DNA of 43,043 nucleotides from CAADGY01 sp900696665 (GTDB lineage Bacteria; Acidobacteriota; Terriglobia; Bryobacterales; Bryobacteraceae): positions 1 to 43,043 of the forward strand of contig JAPSFM010000035.1 in the NCBI GenBank assembly GCA_035063885.1. Reading direction: 5' to 3'. This document shows positions 42,601-43,043 of this stretch, in pieces. Under the pieces are notes generated by a model, which had not been told where the DNA came from, ran no database searches, and saw only the letters and a list, made by a program, of their open reading frames with translations. Position numbers and translations under genes: made by a program. Each line of letters starts with the position of its first letter. Position 1 is the stretch's first letter.

Positions 42601-42910
42601 CACGCCGTCGCGCCCCGCGCGCAAGAACACGGTGGTGCAATTCTACGCCAACGGCCTTGGCCCGGTGGACAACCGGCCGGCCAGCGGCGAGTTGAGCCCG
42701 TCATCGCCGCTGGCACGCACACGCGTGGTCCCGGAAGTCCGGATCGGCGGGCGGCCGGCGCACGTGGATTTCTCGGGCCTGGCGCCCACGTTCGCGGGAC
42801 TGTACCAGATCAATGCCGTGGTACCGGGAGACGCGCCCAGCGGTTTGCAGCCGGTCGAAATCACCATGGAAGGCGTTACTTCCAAAACTGCGTTTCTGCC
42901 GGTGGAGTAA
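39680..42910 (+). CDS. Secreted S8 subtilase with PA insert and C-terminal Solibacter-type domain
   Basis: This encodes 1076 residues from a GTG at 39680. Signal peptide 1-20 (VAVSLLLLLAGNLFA); inhibitor I9-like propeptide (about 22-112); catalytic domain with D149 (IAILDTGIDQTHP), H215 (DRVGHGTAAAS) and S557 (AQGTSFAAPIVAG). A PA domain is inserted between His and Ser (ALIERGDCGFDTKVVNAQKA). The middle holds beta-sandwich domains (SFRLTNSGTNQAQLSVTV). The last 230 residues are the Solibacter-type domain TIGR03437 (VNAASNQVGQGLAPGSLISI, HYVSPDQINLQIPWEL, YANGLGPVDN, GLAPTFAGLYQINAVVPG), thought to belong to secreted proteins of this lineage. All three catalytic residues are present, so it should be active outside the cytoplasm. 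Confidence 0.95.
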   Translation: MNISRVAVSLLLLLAGNLFAGRLDRYALILEGSPAARQASSSKPGQPRFAEDQRQKLIAAQSNVRRALADRNIQVTGAVQTIANAVFVVASEEQAAALRTLPGVAGVQLMRPVKRSLNRAIGLMNVAGAWSALQGEGNAGAGMKIAILDTGIDQTHPAFQDGSLQMPPGFPKCAGQSCGYTNNKVIAARSYVQMLVLPGADSRPDDLSPRDRVGHGTAAASVAAGVRNSGPAVTITGVAPKAFLGNYKIFGSPGVNDVTFTDVVIQALEDAYNDGMDVASLSLGFPAVWGPLDSGSACGLDPGAPCDLFSAAVEEAAQLMVVVVSAGNDGDLGNLAPSLNTIHSPGTAPSAITVGALYNSHEFFSSVRAPGLDRINALFGNGPRPSGSITAPLRAVSRSEDQKACTSLQNNSLTGAVALIERGDCGFDTKVVNAQKAGAVAVILHQSQGSNFVFPPTGLIETGIPAVLIGYDAATRLSSAAASNANFQVTLDPALVEINAVSNQVAYFSSYGPAIGTFGIKPEISATGTDLYMATQKYDPNGDLYDASGYTNAQGTSFAAPIVAGAAALVMQAHPDFNVAQVKSAIVNTASADVRDIDGAGRPVTARVAAVGAGKLDVSAAVRTQITSDAATISFGEIKPGFSGASRSFRLTNSGTNQAQLSVTVTPRDTDPGGRVSIVGETSFTLAPGTRTTNINVRLDLTQRNPGSYEGFVDVKQGPALVLRIPYVYYVPGSEPFNIIPLTGFDFTGIAGEDLSGRLTLKVIDRFGIPVPDLPVQFRATLGGGGIEVAMERTDPLGIADAQVFLGPQLGEQEFSATVSGSPDPVYFPGKAIQKPAIFSNGVVNAASNQVGQGLAPGSLISIYGSALSQAIRGVFTPYLPVSLAGMSVSFDRLSDNISVPGRLHYVSPDQINLQIPWELEGFNNAIMKISIGNISSGTYDVPLAKYSPAFYEYNDAGSGRTLIAALDEGNVLVTPSRPARKNTVVQFYANGLGPVDNRPASGELSPSSPLARTRVVPEVRIGGRPAHVDFSGLAPTFAGLYQINAVVPGDAPSGLQPVEITMEGVTSKTAFLPVE

Positions 42911-42925
42911 GCAGAGCCGTAACCT

Positions 42926-43043
42926 ATGAAGCGGATCTGGATGGTCCTATTGGCGCTGCCGCTGGCGGCGCAGATCGTTCCGAACCGTTACATCGTAGAA
43001 TTGAACGGCGAGCCCGCAGCCACCTATTCCGCCAAGACGAAGG
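42926..43043 (+). CDS. N-terminus of a second secreted subtilase-like protein (partial, runs off the window)
   Basis: From ATG 42926, 15 bp after the subtilase stop, the frame stays open to the window end: a signal peptide (MKRIWMVLLALPLAAQ), then PNRYIVELNGEPAATYSAKT, which resembles the mature start of the preceding subtilase (DRYALILEGSPAARQ), that is, the first strand of an I9-like propeptide. This suggests a tandem paralogue in the same operon, but only 39 residues are visible. Confidence 0.65.
   Translation, partial: MKRIWMVLLALPLAAQIVPNRYIVELNGEPAATYSAKTK

Overview
The window looks like chromosome from an Acidobacteriota of the Solibacter/Bryobacteraceae type. The reasons are the Solibacter-type C-terminal domain (TIGR03437) on the secreted subtilase, relics of an alternative complex III/caa3-oxidase operon, Tat-exported sugar enzymes, a Carboxypeptidase-regulatory/TonB receptor and moderately high GC. 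This placement is inference from protein families; there is no rRNA, tRNA, CRISPR array, IS element or phage module in the window.

Layout. 1-1.75 kb: the first codons of a non-ribosomal peptide synthetase (cut by the window edge) sit directly behind a PanP-like PLP decarboxylase. 1.9-4.6 kb: a small helical protein, an orphan kinase-fold protein and a Tat-exported mannonate-dehydratase-like protein. 5.1-7.0 kb: nadA-moaA, two Fe-S enzymes in one unit. 7.1-10.5 kb: a short hypothetical and a 1020-residue secreted multidomain protein (FnIII, helical central region, FnIII, DUF2341, LamG). 10.7-14.6 kb: an HDAC-fold deacetylase, an ABC exporter and a P1/DmpA peptidase.

14.6-20.7 kb is a decay zone. 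An alternative complex III-cytochrome oxidase operon has collapsed to ordered scraps of actA, actB and the oxidase subunit III gene in front of a still intact subunit IV gene. Next come a sensor kinase, about 700 bp without an intact gene, an intact TonB receptor, a Fur family fragment lacking its DNA-binding domain but preceded by a near-consensus promoter, and an unusual response regulator with an XRE-type output domain that may partner the kinase.

21.4-27.2 kb: uvrB with a translationally coupled Rossmann/DUF2520-like protein, a YihY family membrane protein and a large polytopic membrane protein. 27.3-34.1 kb holds the most interesting item: a compact four-gene plus-strand operon that I do not recognise. 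It encodes a protein with a C-terminal membrane hairpin, a protein with a zinc-metallopeptidase signature (HEFGH plus a downstream Glu), its paralogue in which all ligand positions are replaced, and a roughly 1000-residue TPR protein. The active/inactive peptidase pair with a TPR scaffold and a membrane partner could be an undescribed membrane-associated proteolytic or sensing system.

34.1-43.0 kb: Mn-type superoxide dismutase, dciA-like/gatC/gatA with stop-start overlaps, maf, a class I amidotransferase (peptidase C26 type), a Tat-exported Gfo/Idh/MocA oxidoreductase, and two tandem secreted subtilase-type genes, the second cut by the window end.
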